Source: Chloroflexota bacterium (GTDB taxonomy: Bacteria; Chloroflexota; Ktedonobacteria; Ktedonobacterales; Ktedonobacteraceae). Taken from it: a stretch of DNA of 25,890 nt. The stretch covers positions 1-25,890 of the forward strand of contig CADDYT010000082.1 in NCBI GenBank assembly GCA_902810755.1, in the 5' to 3' direction. Of the stretch, positions 14,795 to 22,885 are shown one piece after another. The notes under the pieces are model-generated. The model was not told the origin of the DNA and ran no database searches. It saw only the letters and a program-made list of their open reading frames with translations. The first letter of the stretch is position 1. Every line of letters starts with the position of its first letter. The position numbers were made by a program, and so were the translations under genes.

Positions 14795-16027
14795 ATGGCG
14801 CGCATGTTTCGTAAACGCCCGGATGATGGGCGTGATGTAGTGACGACATTCTTGCAGTGGATGTTTCTGCGCTCGATGTTCCACCGGGGCTATGTGCTGG
14901 CGTCTGGCCTCTATTTCGTTGTCGATGCACATCTTTCCGCCGCTCAGCTTGTCTTCCTCGGCACGGCCATGTCCGTCACCCTGGTACTGTCGGACATTCC
15001 TGCTGGCGTCTGGTCAGACGCCATTGGACGCAGGTGGCCACTGGTGATCGGGCAGATGTTGCTGGCTACTGGTATGGCAATGACCGGCGTGGTGAGGGCA
15101 TTTCCGCCACTGATGGTAACGCAAGTCTTATGGGGAGCAGGCTGGGCCTTCTTAAACGGCGCCGATGTGGCCTGGATCACGGACGAACTTGATCAACCCG
15201 ACAGAATCGCTCGCGTGTTGACGGCAAGCGGTCGCCGGGATCTTGTAGGAGGGGCGACGGGGATGGTTCTGTTCGGGATACTTGGTCGGGCAACGAGCCT
15301 GGCGATCGCAATTGTGATTTCAGGCGCTGGCATGGCGTTGCTCGCCCTCTTCGTCGCGGCGCGCTTCAGCGAACGCAACTTCAATCCTGTGCGAGAGAAA
15401 CGCTGGAGTGCCTCGCTCTCGATTTTCCGGATCGGCGTCAGCCTTTCTCAGCGCGATCACGAGATTTTGCTGGTCTTCGTCGCAACGATGATCGTCAACG
15501 CTGCGGCGATGGTCACGTGGCTCTTTCCCAGACAACTGGTGAACCTGGGCTTTCCGGGTGATCCCGTGCTGTGGTACACGGCGCTGGGGATTTGCGCCTC
15601 GGCGGTGGGCGTCGTCGCGCTGCATATCGTCGAGGCGCGCATCGATGGCCTGGGTGTCGCCCGACGTATGTACGCGCTCACCTGCTTCATTGGCGTACTC
15701 GGCCTGATCGTGCTGGCCTATGCGCCAGATGCTCTCACTGGCAGCCTCGGCGTGCTGCTGGTGAGCGGCATCGCGTTCAACGTTACGCGGACGGTCAGCA
15801 TCATCTGGGTGAATCGGCGCACTCCGAGCGACGTGCGGGCGACCGTCCACTCATTTCTCTCCCAGAGCGAGTCCGTTGGTGAGATCTGTGGTGGATTCTC
15901 CCTTGCCGTTCTTGCCCAGACCACAGGCATTTCGATCACGCTTCTCACCTCGGCTGCGCTTATTGCGTTCATCGGGGCGCTGGTGGCCCTGTTACATGCT
16001 GACCATAGAGGTCCTGGCTCAAAATAG
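14795..16027 (+). CDS. MFS transporter
   Basis: About 410 residues from the ATG at 14795 (GTG 14792 possible; the ribosome binding site is weak, GAGG about 11 bases upstream). The open frame reaches 14519, but the extra 92 residues lack hydrophobic helices and family similarity, so I exclude them. The start chosen places the first helix at about residues 20-45. The motif A loop GVWSDAIGRR (71-80) and around 12 hydrophobic segments mark the major facilitator superfamily; GICASAVGVVALHIVEARIDG and RRTPSDVRATVHSFLSQSES are typical of small drug/metabolite exporters of this type. Substrate unknown. It is not obviously co-transcribed with the carbonic anhydrase 102 bases downstream, which has its own predicted promoter. 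Confidence 0.8.
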   Translation: MARMFRKRPDDGRDVVTTFLQWMFLRSMFHRGYVLASGLYFVVDAHLSAAQLVFLGTAMSVTLVLSDIPAGVWSDAIGRRWPLVIGQMLLATGMAMTGVVRAFPPLMVTQVLWGAGWAFLNGADVAWITDELDQPDRIARVLTASGRRDLVGGATGMVLFGILGRATSLAIAIVISGAGMALLALFVAARFSERNFNPVREKRWSASLSIFRIGVSLSQRDHEILLVFVATMIVNAAAMVTWLFPRQLVNLGFPGDPVLWYTALGICASAVGVVALHIVEARIDGLGVARRMYALTCFIGVLGLIVLAYAPDALTGSLGVLLVSGIAFNVTRTVSIIWVNRRTPSDVRATVHSFLSQSESVGEICGGFSLAVLAQTTGISITLLTSAALIAFIGALVALLHADHRGPGSK

Positions 16028-16043
16028 GTCTTCTTTAACCCTC

Positions 16044-16073
16044 TTGCAAAACCTCTTCCCATGATTCTATAAT
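16044..16073 (+). promoter_or_regulatory. Predicted promoter of the carbonic anhydrase gene
   Basis: TTGCAA (16044-16049, four of six consensus bases) and TATAAT (16068-16073) are 18 bases apart. Transcription would start near 16080, 50 bases before the ATG. Confidence 0.55.
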
Positions 16074-16129
16074 TATCAGGAAGGTTTTCTTGACTTAGAA
16101 GATCAAGTTTGTCATGAAAGGAGACAGAG

Positions 16130-16624
16130 ATGTCGGTTGTTCAGGAGTTTCAGCAGGCTAATGAGGCGTATGCCGCGCAGTTTGACAAGGGGAATCTGCC
16201 GATGCCGCCCGGACGGAAGGTGGCTGTGCTGACGTGTATGGATGCGCGGCTCGATCCTGCCGCTTTTCTGGGCTTGCAGTTGGGAGATGCGCATGTCATT
16301 CGCAACGCGGGAGGGCGCGCCAGTGAGGATGCCATTCGTTCGCTGGTTATTTCAGAGCAGTTGCTCGGCACTGATACTGTTGTGGTCATTCACCACACCG
16401 ATTGTGGCATGCTGACCTTCAGCAATGAGGATTTGCGCGCAAAGCTCCAGCAGGAGTTGCATGCCGATGCCAGCAACATCGATTTTCTGCCTTTCAGCGA
16501 TCTCGCGCAGTCCGTTCGCGATGATGTAGCGACCATCAAGAACTCGCCGCTTATCCCCGCATCCATCTCGGTAAGCGGCTTCATCTATGATGTAAAGAGC
16601 GGGCGTTTGCTGCCGGTGACGTAG
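16130..16624 (+). CDS. Beta-class carbonic anhydrase, short form
   Basis: A 164-residue zinc enzyme interconverting CO2 and bicarbonate. The zinc ligands are visible: CMDARLDP with Cys36 and the Asp38-Arg40 dyad, and HHTDCGM with His89 and Cys92. The conserved NAGGRASEDAIRSL follows Cys36 as expected. It is shorter than plant-type enzymes and matches the small beta-CA group found in mycobacteria and other Gram-positive bacteria. The start has AAGGAG 8-9 bases upstream. It stands alone with its own promoter. Role is presumably bicarbonate supply for carboxylases or pH balance. Confidence 0.9.
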   Translation: MSVVQEFQQANEAYAAQFDKGNLPMPPGRKVAVLTCMDARLDPAAFLGLQLGDAHVIRNAGGRASEDAIRSLVISEQLLGTDTVVVIHHTDCGMLTFSNEDLRAKLQQELHADASNIDFLPFSDLAQSVRDDVATIKNSPLIPASISVSGFIYDVKSGRLLPVT

Positions 16625-16685
16625 GTGTGTGATCTGGTCCGGGACGGAAGATGGTGGGCTATAAGGACTGCCGTTTCGGACATGA

Positions 16686-16764
16686 CATGCAGCGTGCAGC
16701 GAAGCCTCTGAGGGAAAAACGTATTGCGGACAGCCTGTTCGGATACTTCGCTGCACGCTGCATG
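16686..16764. repeat. Palindromic repeat, copy 1 (19-bp perfect arms)
   Basis: Inverted arms 16686-16704 and 16746-16764 match perfectly over 19 bases around a 41-base loop. The sequence GTGCAGCGAAGC..CTGAGGG in the left arm and loop recurs in the second element at 17859-17943, so both belong to one dispersed family. It lies between convergent genes and could end both transcripts. Confidence 0.8.
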
Positions 16765-16827
16765 GGCCGCTCCGGAGCCTTTTCAATGGCAGGTTGTTCA
16801 TCTTGCCCGTCATCGTCCGTCTGTGTG

Positions 16828-17796
16828 TTATGAGAAGTGCAGGCGGGTGCCAACGCTGGGCTGGATGTAGGCATCGGGGAGCTGGCGGGCGACAAGGTGG
16901 ATAGCCTTCCAGCCGGTGCAGTGGCCGGGGACGATGAACGTCGGGCTGATGGCGACCAGTTCGGCGACGGTACGCCCGATGATTGGCTCGAAGAGGGCGC
17001 CGGACAGGTGCAGGCCGCCGACGAAGGCGTAGATGGTATTGATGCCGGTCAGTTGTTGGGCGTGGCGCAGGACGTTGATGACGCCGGCATGGCTGCAACT
17101 TGAGAGGACAAGTAATCCCTTATCTTTGATGTGGCAGACGACGGCCTGGTCGTCCCAGATCCACGTATCCGGTTCCCAGTCGTGGCCGTCTGCTGTGCGC
17201 GCCTGTTGCAGCGCGTAGCCTTTTTCAAAGTCGGTGACGCGCTCCACCTGACCGGTTATCAGGAGCATACCGTCGAGCAGGAGCGAGGGGCCGCGCTCCT
17301 CGATGATGTCGACGCCTTCATGGTCGAGATCGGCATGGCTGGGCGGCGGCAGATGTAGCATATGGCCGGTAGGAAAGACGACGCGACGGTCGCGCCAGAC
17401 GTCGGGATGGAGCAGCAGCGGCATCCTGTGCCGACCAACGCGCCGGAAGATGCCTTCCAGACCACCGTGATGGTCGGCATGGCCGTGCGAGAGGATGACG
17501 GCGCGCAGTTCGTTCGCGCGCACTTCCAGCACATCCATATTGTGCAGCACAGTGTCGCGTCCCAGGCCCGCGTCATAGAGAACGGATGCGCGATGGCCTT
17601 CTCGCTCCACTGTCACCAGCAGCGAATAGCCATGTTCGGCGATCAATTGCTGCTCGCGCTCAAAAAAATCCCAGGGCATGGCCGCTCGCTGCGCCACCTC
17701 GCTGCTCTGCAAGAGAACATCGATACTATTATCTACCAGGATGGTCACATCTGCCCCGTCAATGGGCAGCAAGGTTACGCGCTCGCCTGTACTCAT
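16828..17796 (-). CDS. Metallo-beta-lactamase-fold hydrolase, DHPS-like
   Basis: A 322-residue MBL-fold protein. The dinuclear metal motif SHGHADHHGG (His104, His106, Asp108, His109 from this start) is complete. Further metal-site segments are SSCSHAGVIN, FVGGLHLSG and VPGHCTGWKA. Such spacing is typical of the group often labelled 7,8-dihydropterin-6-methyl-4-(beta-D-ribofuranosyl)-aminobenzene-5'-phosphate synthase, but the label is weakly grounded in bacteria outside methanogens and the true substrate is unknown. ATG 17796 has GGAGA about 7 bases upstream; an ATG at 17808 would add four residues. No signal peptide, so cytoplasmic. The gene is flanked on both sides by long related palindromes. 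Confidence 0.8.
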   Translation of the reverse strand: MSTGERVTLLPIDGADVTILVDNSIDVLLQSSEVAQRAAMPWDFFEREQQLIAEHGYSLLVTVEREGHRASVLYDAGLGRDTVLHNMDVLEVRANELRAVILSHGHADHHGGLEGIFRRVGRHRMPLLLHPDVWRDRRVVFPTGHMLHLPPPSHADLDHEGVDIIEERGPSLLLDGMLLITGQVERVTDFEKGYALQQARTADGHDWEPDTWIWDDQAVVCHIKDKGLLVLSSCSHAGVINVLRHAQQLTGINTIYAFVGGLHLSGALFEPIIGRTVAELVAISPTFIVPGHCTGWKAIHLVARQLPDAYIQPSVGTRLHFS

Positions 17797-17858
17797 GATG
17801 GTCTCCATTTCGCTATCGCTCTCGACTCAGATAATCATGCTCTTATTGTAGCACGCGG

Positions 17859-17943
17859 CCCTGTCATGCTGAGTGCAGCGAAGCAGCTGAGGGTCATATT
17901 TGTCGTTTGCCTCAGCTGTTTCGCTGCACTCAGCATGACAGGG
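17859..17943. repeat. Palindromic repeat, copy 2 (34-bp arms, one mismatch)
   Basis: Inverted arms 17859-17892 and 17910-17943 pair over 34 bases with a single mismatch, around a 17-base loop. It begins CCCTGTCATGCTGAGTGCAG. I recall sequences of this type (CATGCTGAG.GCAGCGAAGC..CTGAGG) being dispersed in several bacterial genomes. It lies between the start of the MBL gene and the end of the pseudokinase gene and may act as terminator or as a non-autonomous mobile repeat. Confidence 0.85.
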
Positions 17944-17981
17944 GCTACTGATAGCAGAGAAGAGGCCGTTGGGTCGGACGA

Positions 17982-20231
17982 TTAGAGTTGTACCAGGATG
18001 ATGCCGAGTGTTGCCAGAGCCGCCGCCAGGATTTTGAGGGCGACGTGGCTGTCTTCTTTCAAAATCACGATACCGGCCAACGCTGTCAGCAGCGTTGAAC
18101 TGGCCGAGAGGGCTACCACCTGGGGGACGTTGCCCAGCTCAAAGGCTTTGAGCAGGAAAAAGAAGGAGATATCCATCACCGCCGCGTTCAGCAGGATTTT
18201 CTTCCACTGGACGCGCAGCTCATAACGCAGCTCTGATACTTTCGGGCGCAGGAAGATGAACAGGTTGGCGATGGCGGGGAAGAGGAAGGCCGCGAGCATG
18301 TAGGGGGGAATGGAAAAGCTTTTGACGACTTCACTGTTGAAGCCCAGTGCCACGCCCTGAAAGAGGCTGTACAGCAGCGCGAAGATGATGCCTTTTGACG
18401 GTCGCACGCGCAGATAGCGCAGGCCGATCAAGAGCGAAGCGGTCATGATGATGAGGAAGCCGATCACGATAGTCGAGTGGATGGCAGAGTGAAGGAAGAC
18501 GACGCTGACGGCAAAGGTGAATACGTAGTTCAACGGGAAAATGGCCGAGAGGATGCTGGCTTCTTCATATTTGAAGGAAGAAAACAGGAAAGCATCGACC
18601 AGCGCCCACAGGATGACTGAGAGCGCGAAGAGCAGCAGCACGCGCGGGCTGGCGTCGATGGAGAAGCGGTCAAACGGGAGGAAAAAGGGAACGAGCAGCG
18701 CGCAGAATAACTGCCACAGGATCGTATAAGCCGATTCGTGTTTCGTTGTTGACAGACTGACGCGCGAGATGATATTGAAGCCAACAGTGAAGGCAATTGA
18801 CAGGACAATGCATAGCCCCAGCAGGAGCTGCGGCTTCCCGAAGAGGTCTCCCTGCCCTACCGGTTGTCTGAAGAACAGCAAAACTCCGGCGGCACCGGCT
18901 ACAATCAGGACAGCTACGGTGGTGATTACTATGTTCCGTCGGTCAGTTTTGCGCGGCAATGCAGCCTGAAGATCATTACCGGTATCTGTATTCGTATCTG
19001 GTAAATTCTGGAAGGTGGATGACCCTGTTTTCTGTCCGGGCGGCGTTGCCACTCTGGGAAGTGTTGGTTTATCTGAGAGGTCTTCGGGGGTGAGTGGTAA
19101 TGTTGCCTGCCCGGGTAGCGCCCGTATTCTTTTGAGGGTGGGACTGTCTGATAGATCCTCTCCGCCCTCTACCAGGAGCGAGCGTGCTGGCTGTGAATAC
19201 CGCGAGCCGTCATGGCCATCGACAACGGTTGGTTTATCGGTGTCTGATTCATGCCTGCCAGTTACCTGAAGGTCTATATGTTGTCTTTTTGCCTGTGGCG
19301 TTTCAGGAACAAAGGGCTGTTGAACCGGCCCGGTAAGTGCGGAGATGAGGGCTGATGATAGCTGGTTGCGCGCATTGGGGTTGACCGCGCGGTGATAGGC
19401 CTCTGCCAGCGCACCCGGTTGCTGGAATCGCTGCTTCGGATTCTTTGCCATCGCCTTGACGAAGATGCCGAAGAGTCCTGGCGGTAAATCGGCGCGCCAC
19501 CGGTTGGGCGGGAGAATGGAGGCGTACAGGTGCTGGCTGGCAAGCTCTTGCGGTGTGTAGCCAGAAAAGGCAGGCTCTCCGGTCAAAAGATGGTAGAGAA
19601 CGGCTCCCAGAGCATAGACATCGGTGAACGGGCCAACAGGCTTGCCCGTTAATTGCTCTGGCGCGCTTCCTTCACCGGCTCTTGCATCCAGATCAGAGAG
19701 TTTGCCATCCCGTTGCAGATCGAGCAGGCTGAACAGGCCCAGATTGGCTATCAGCAGGCGTCCATCTGGTTGCAGGTAAATGCAATCAATGGTGAGGCTT
19801 TCGTGCAGGATGCCATGCTGGTGGGCATATGCCAAGGCGCCACAAAGCTGGTCAAGGCAGTGTCCTGCCATGAGAGCGTCCATTGGTCCGTTGTTATCCA
19901 GCCAGCTACGCAGCGATTGCATAGCGACCTGCGGCATCACCAGAAATGGAGTGTCGCCCTCTACCCCGTAATCGATCACCGGTAGCAGACAGGGGTGGCG
20001 CAGGGACGCAAGCTGACCCGCTTTCTGCTCAAAACGCGCCAGATATTCGTCCCGCTTGCCGCTGTTCAGGGAGGTCGATTCTGTGAGCAAGCGCACGAGA
20101 CAGGTAGCGGAACTCTTCTTAGAGTGTGCCAGGAAGAGAGGAGTATGGTAGTCAACTGCCAGCAATTGCTTGAGATGATGCTGTCCGAACTGCGCTCCGA
20201 TAAACTGCTCGAATGCCCCTTGCTCGATCAT
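17982..20231 (-). CDS. Pseudokinase fused to an EamA/DMT-type transporter domain
   Basis: A single 749-residue frame. Residues about 15-285 have a Ser/Thr kinase shape: RHPCLLPVIDYGVEGDTPFLVMP, SAPEQLTGKPVGPFTDVYALG (APE and the helix-F Asp) and NPKQRF near the end. The catalytic parts are lost: no glycine-rich loop, VAIK Lys replaced by Arg47, HRDLKPxN replaced by HESLTID (143-149), DFG replaced by NLG (163-165). Residues 285-430 are a Pro/Thr/Asp-rich linker with a 17-residue repeat (DLSDSPTLKR at 359, DLSDKPTLPR at 384). A helix at 433-454 is followed by ten more (about 465-749), with the two-fold EamA/DMT permease look. So a dead kinase may sense a ligand or partner and gate a small-molecule permease; this is inference. 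Start has CAGGA about 10 bases upstream. Confidence 0.8.
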   Translation of the reverse strand: MIEQGAFEQFIGAQFGQHHLKQLLAVDYHTPLFLAHSKKSSATCLVRLLTESTSLNSGKRDEYLARFEQKAGQLASLRHPCLLPVIDYGVEGDTPFLVMPQVAMQSLRSWLDNNGPMDALMAGHCLDQLCGALAYAHQHGILHESLTIDCIYLQPDGRLLIANLGLFSLLDLQRDGKLSDLDARAGEGSAPEQLTGKPVGPFTDVYALGAVLYHLLTGEPAFSGYTPQELASQHLYASILPPNRWRADLPPGLFGIFVKAMAKNPKQRFQQPGALAEAYHRAVNPNARNQLSSALISALTGPVQQPFVPETPQAKRQHIDLQVTGRHESDTDKPTVVDGHDGSRYSQPARSLLVEGGEDLSDSPTLKRIRALPGQATLPLTPEDLSDKPTLPRVATPPGQKTGSSTFQNLPDTNTDTGNDLQAALPRKTDRRNIVITTVAVLIVAGAAGVLLFFRQPVGQGDLFGKPQLLLGLCIVLSIAFTVGFNIISRVSLSTTKHESAYTILWQLFCALLVPFFLPFDRFSIDASPRVLLLFALSVILWALVDAFLFSSFKYEEASILSAIFPLNYVFTFAVSVVFLHSAIHSTIVIGFLIIMTASLLIGLRYLRVRPSKGIIFALLYSLFQGVALGFNSEVVKSFSIPPYMLAAFLFPAIANLFIFLRPKVSELRYELRVQWKKILLNAAVMDISFFFLLKAFELGNVPQVVALSASSTLLTALAGIVILKEDSHVALKILAAALATLGIILVQL

Positions 20232-20304
20232 TGCAAATTTTCCTGGCAGAAAGAGGGATTAACGGTAAAGGATTCCCTCCGTTTTTCTTAACAAGGCTTT
20301 AAGG

Positions 20305-20368
20305 AGTAGAGTTATGCCGAAGAAACTCTACTGTAATATGTAACGTCAAGTTGCTTTATCTGTAACGT
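20305..20368. promoter_or_regulatory. Hairpin and direct repeats between two minus-strand genes
   Basis: A 9-bp inverted repeat (20305-20313 and 20324-20332, 10-base loop) is followed by the direct repeat TGTAACGT at 20339-20346 and 20361-20368, i.e. 22 bases apart or about two helical turns. The first could be a weak terminator for the hydrolase gene; the second looks like paired sites for a DNA-binding protein ahead of the pseudokinase gene. No strong -10/-35 pair is clear. Confidence 0.35.
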
Positions 20369-20379
20369 GAAAGCCCTTT

Positions 20380-21681
20380 TTACCTCAGCGCCTTCTCAAG
20401 AAACGCCAGGATTTTCGGCCAGGAATCGCGAACGGAGTGAGCGTTGGCTGCGATGCTGCCGCCGAAGGCGATGCCGGGGGCAGGCTGGACGTAGGGCGGC
20501 AGGGATGGCAGGCCGTAGGGGAAACAGACGAAATGACCGGCGCCTTTGTACCGCAGGTGTTCGTAGGGGTAGGGATGCTGATGGCGCGCGAGCCTGTCCA
20601 TGATTCGCTCGGCGAAGAGGGTGGAGGGCCAGAGCTGGTCATCTTCGCCTGAGATCAGCAAAACCGGCCCCTGGATATGTTCTACCTGTATGGTTGCCTT
20701 TTCCAGATTTTTGCGATCTTTCAGCGTGGTGAGAAACATGGTGCGCATGGCGAACGCATGGCGTTTGAATGCCTGCCAGCAGAGGGCCAGGGCTATGAAG
20801 AAGTTGACATGAACGTTGACATGAGGCAGCGGTTCGTCGTGAAATATCCATGCCGGGCCGGAAGGTCTGCCAGTTTCGTTGATGCCCGCCTGGATAAAGG
20901 GGCTGGGCGCGCCAGAAACTACCGCTTTGATGGCGGGAAACAGAGAGCCGAGCAGCAGAGCAAGTTCGCCGCCCCTTGAAAGACCAATGACGGCTATTTT
21001 CTCTGCATTGACTGTCTCCTGAGCCTGTAGCCAGGCGATAGCGGTCTCGAAGTATTCGAGAGGGATATCGGTCAGCGATCGGGGCAGGTCTTCGTAGTTG
21101 AAGTAGGCCAGCGCAAGAGCGGCATAGCCATGCGAGGCGAGCAGGGCAGCGGGATTTTCACGCAGCCCACCGTCGGAACCGTTGAGTACGATGACGGCGG
21201 GATGCGGCCCCGGCCCGGCAGGGGAGAAGAAGGTGCCAACCAGCCCATTCTCACGCACAGGCTGGCGTTTGACGCCAGAGGCGACAAATAGCCGCGTGAC
21301 CTGTGTGCTGGCAACGACCTCGCCCTCTACTTCCGCGACAAGCTCGATCACAAGCGGCTGCTGCGTTTTGTGGATGAAGGGTGTTGTCTGCTTTGTGTCG
21401 ACCGGCAGCATAGACCAGAAGAGGCCCGTCATGTCAGGATCGCGGTAGGTGCCGGAAAGCGGTTTTTGCGCGCTGAGGTCGATGTTTCCCTGCGCATCAG
21501 CCTGAAAGACGGCATACGAAGCCCATGCCTTCTTCGCGTGGTCTATCGTTTTCGCTCTCAGGGTCACCGCCTGTTGTGGGGCAAACCCCTTAAGCTGAAT
21601 CTGTATCGGCTCATCGACGAGCGCGCTTTGCGGCTTGGCCTCAATCGTGGGAATACGAACGATGTCTGTTGAGCTTTGCAT
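20380..21681 (-). CDS. BAAT-type acyl-CoA thioesterase/acyltransferase (alpha/beta hydrolase)
   Basis: A 433-residue protein with the two-domain layout of bile acid-CoA:amino acid N-acyltransferases and acyl-CoA thioesterases. Residues 13-130 are the beta-sandwich N-domain (DEPIQIQLKGFAPQQAVTLRA; YRDPDMTGLFWSMLP). Residues 145-433 are an alpha/beta hydrolase with nucleophile Ser235 in GLSRGGELA, Asp348 in SGEDDQLWPS and His383 in KGAGHFVCFPY. Ser rather than Cys at the nucleophile favours hydrolysis of acyl-CoA over amide formation, by knowledge of the family. No signal peptide. The GAAAGGAC ribosome binding site lies 7-8 bases ahead of the ATG. Substrate unknown; the gene is not adjacent to the phenylacetate cluster. 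Confidence 0.83.
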   Translation of the reverse strand: MQSSTDIVRIPTIEAKPQSALVDEPIQIQLKGFAPQQAVTLRAKTIDHAKKAWASYAVFQADAQGNIDLSAQKPLSGTYRDPDMTGLFWSMLPVDTKQTTPFIHKTQQPLVIELVAEVEGEVVASTQVTRLFVASGVKRQPVRENGLVGTFFSPAGPGPHPAVIVLNGSDGGLRENPAALLASHGYAALALAYFNYEDLPRSLTDIPLEYFETAIAWLQAQETVNAEKIAVIGLSRGGELALLLGSLFPAIKAVVSGAPSPFIQAGINETGRPSGPAWIFHDEPLPHVNVHVNFFIALALCWQAFKRHAFAMRTMFLTTLKDRKNLEKATIQVEHIQGPVLLISGEDDQLWPSTLFAERIMDRLARHQHPYPYEHLRYKGAGHFVCFPYGLPSLPPYVQPAPGIAFGGSIAANAHSVRDSWPKILAFLEKALR

Positions 21682-21741
21682 GGCTTTGTCCTTTCCGCTT
21701 CGAGTGGAATTCCGCTATGTACGATACTGCTCCGGGATGCG

Positions 21742-22059
21742 CTAAGCGCCTTTTCCCTTCTCTGGCTTCCCTTGTTGTAAGATGTTTTCGAGCGCCGCTA
21801 CGTGTTCGGCAAACGCCTGTCGTCCCGCTTCGGTTGGAGCGATATAGGTGTGTGGCTTCCTATCAACGAATGTCTTCGTGATCGTGACATAACCGGCATC
21901 TTCCAGTTTGCGCAGGTGCGCGCCAAGGTTGCCGTCCGTCAGGTTGAGCAGTTGCGCCAGGTAGGTAAAACCGACTTCCATTCCTGGTCCCAGCGCGGCT
22001 AATGAGGCCATAATCTGTAGCCGTACAGGCTGGTGGATCACTTCGTTCAATGCTGCCAT
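21742..22059 (-). CDS. Winged-helix transcriptional regulator
   Basis: A 105-residue DNA-binding protein with a winged helix. The segment LQIMASLAALGPGMEVGFTYLAQLLNLTDGNLGAHLRKLEDAGYV (read in parts) contains the helix-turn-helix with recognition helix DGNLGAHLRKLE, and ITKTFVDRKPHTYIAPTEAGR forms the wing. It resembles the small MarR/ArsR-like HTH_34 group. The ATG at 22059 has GGAG 8 bases upstream, overlapping the end of the preceding membrane-protein gene, whose stop codon lies two bases before. Such membrane protein/regulator pairs commonly autoregulate; the ligand is unknown. Confidence 0.85.
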   Translation of the reverse strand: MAALNEVIHQPVRLQIMASLAALGPGMEVGFTYLAQLLNLTDGNLGAHLRKLEDAGYVTITKTFVDRKPHTYIAPTEAGRQAFAEHVAALENILQQGKPEKGKGA

Positions 22060-22061
22060 GA

Positions 22062-22649
22062 CTATCTCCGCAGGATAGAAAGGCCTGTGCCGGTCAGTAT
22101 CACGCCACTACTGATGGCTATCCAGAGCCAGAAGAACTGCGGCAGCAGGTAGTAGCCGGGCAACGAGAGCAGGGTAATGACCACCCCTATGCCGATGAGC
22201 GGCTTCAGACGCAGCCATGTTCCTGTGACGACATAGCCAAACATGACGAAGGTGATCCAGAGCAGCGCCACCTGTTGCGCGTGTAGCGGCTGTGCAATCA
22301 AGAGCCAGACAAGGCTGTAGAGTGTCAGGGCGGCAAAAAACAGGCCGATACGCGCTCCCAGGTTTGCCAGATCGGAACCGGGCGTTGCCCGTATTCGTTC
22401 GCTCTGGCGCCTGCCTTGCAAGAGACCCAGCGCCATAGAACTCAACATGCCAACAATCAGCATTGCCAGGAGTACCGGACCGGTCAGAGTTGCCGGTACA
22501 AACTGGCAGACAAGAAAGCCGAAGAACCAGACCAATCCCCAGGCCACCTGATACACTGCACCTAACATCTGCACGTGCCGCATTTTTGCTGTGGAAAGCC
22601 TGACCGCTTCAAGGGCCTCCTGCGCTTCCTCTGGCGATATTTCCATCAT
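22062..22649 (-). CDS. Multi-helix membrane protein, partner of the winged-helix regulator
   Basis: About 195 residues from the ATG at 22649, which lies 8 bases from AAGGAG; the ATG at 22655 is only 2 bases from it. After a soluble N-terminal helix (EISPEEAQEALEAVRLST) come about six hydrophobic segments in three pairs (roughly residues 25-70, 95-125, 130-192). I do not recognise a family with certainty; it is of the kind annotated as hypothetical membrane protein beside a small HTH regulator. It shares an operon with the downstream winged-helix gene, two bases away. It may be a membrane sensor or a stress-response protein, but nothing proves this. Confidence 0.75.
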   Translation of the reverse strand: MMEISPEEAQEALEAVRLSTAKMRHVQMLGAVYQVAWGLVWFFGFLVCQFVPATLTGPVLLAMLIVGMLSSMALGLLQGRRQSERIRATPGSDLANLGARIGLFFAALTLYSLVWLLIAQPLHAQQVALLWITFVMFGYVVTGTWLRLKPLIGIGVVITLLSLPGYYLLPQFFWLWIAISSGVILTGTGLSILRR

Positions 22650-22688
22650 GTTCATCGCTCCTTCTCACTACAAAGGACTCTGTAATAA

Positions 22689-22717
22689 AGAGTAGTCTGT
22701 ACCGATGAATTTGTCAA
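22689..22717 (-). promoter_or_regulatory. Predicted promoter and possible operator of the membrane protein/winged-helix operon
   Basis: On the minus strand TTGACA (22712-22717) and TACTCT (22689-22694) are 17 bases apart. An inverted repeat ACTCT-N7-AGAGT (22677-22693) overlaps the -10 box and could be where the operon's own regulator binds. Confidence 0.5.
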
Positions 22718-22764
22718 GGGGTGCAAGTATATTTCTGCGGATGGAAGAGAGGGAAGAAAATGCG

Positions 22765-22806
22765 GAAGGAGCGCCGGAAGGGGTGCAAGCCTTCCGGCGC
22801 TCCTTC
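22765..22806. terminator. Hairpin terminator of the lactate permease gene
   Basis: A perfect 17-bp GC-rich inverted repeat (22765-22781 and 22790-22806) with an 8-base loop lies 80 bases after the stop codon of the permease on the minus strand. On that strand it is followed by GCATTTTC, a short T-rich tail. Confidence 0.8.
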
Positions 22807-22885
22807 TCTTTTGCCATCAAGCAACCTCACTCAACCACCACTTCCCTGCGTGCGGTAGGAGGGTAAAGGTAGGGTTGGGCCGGGC

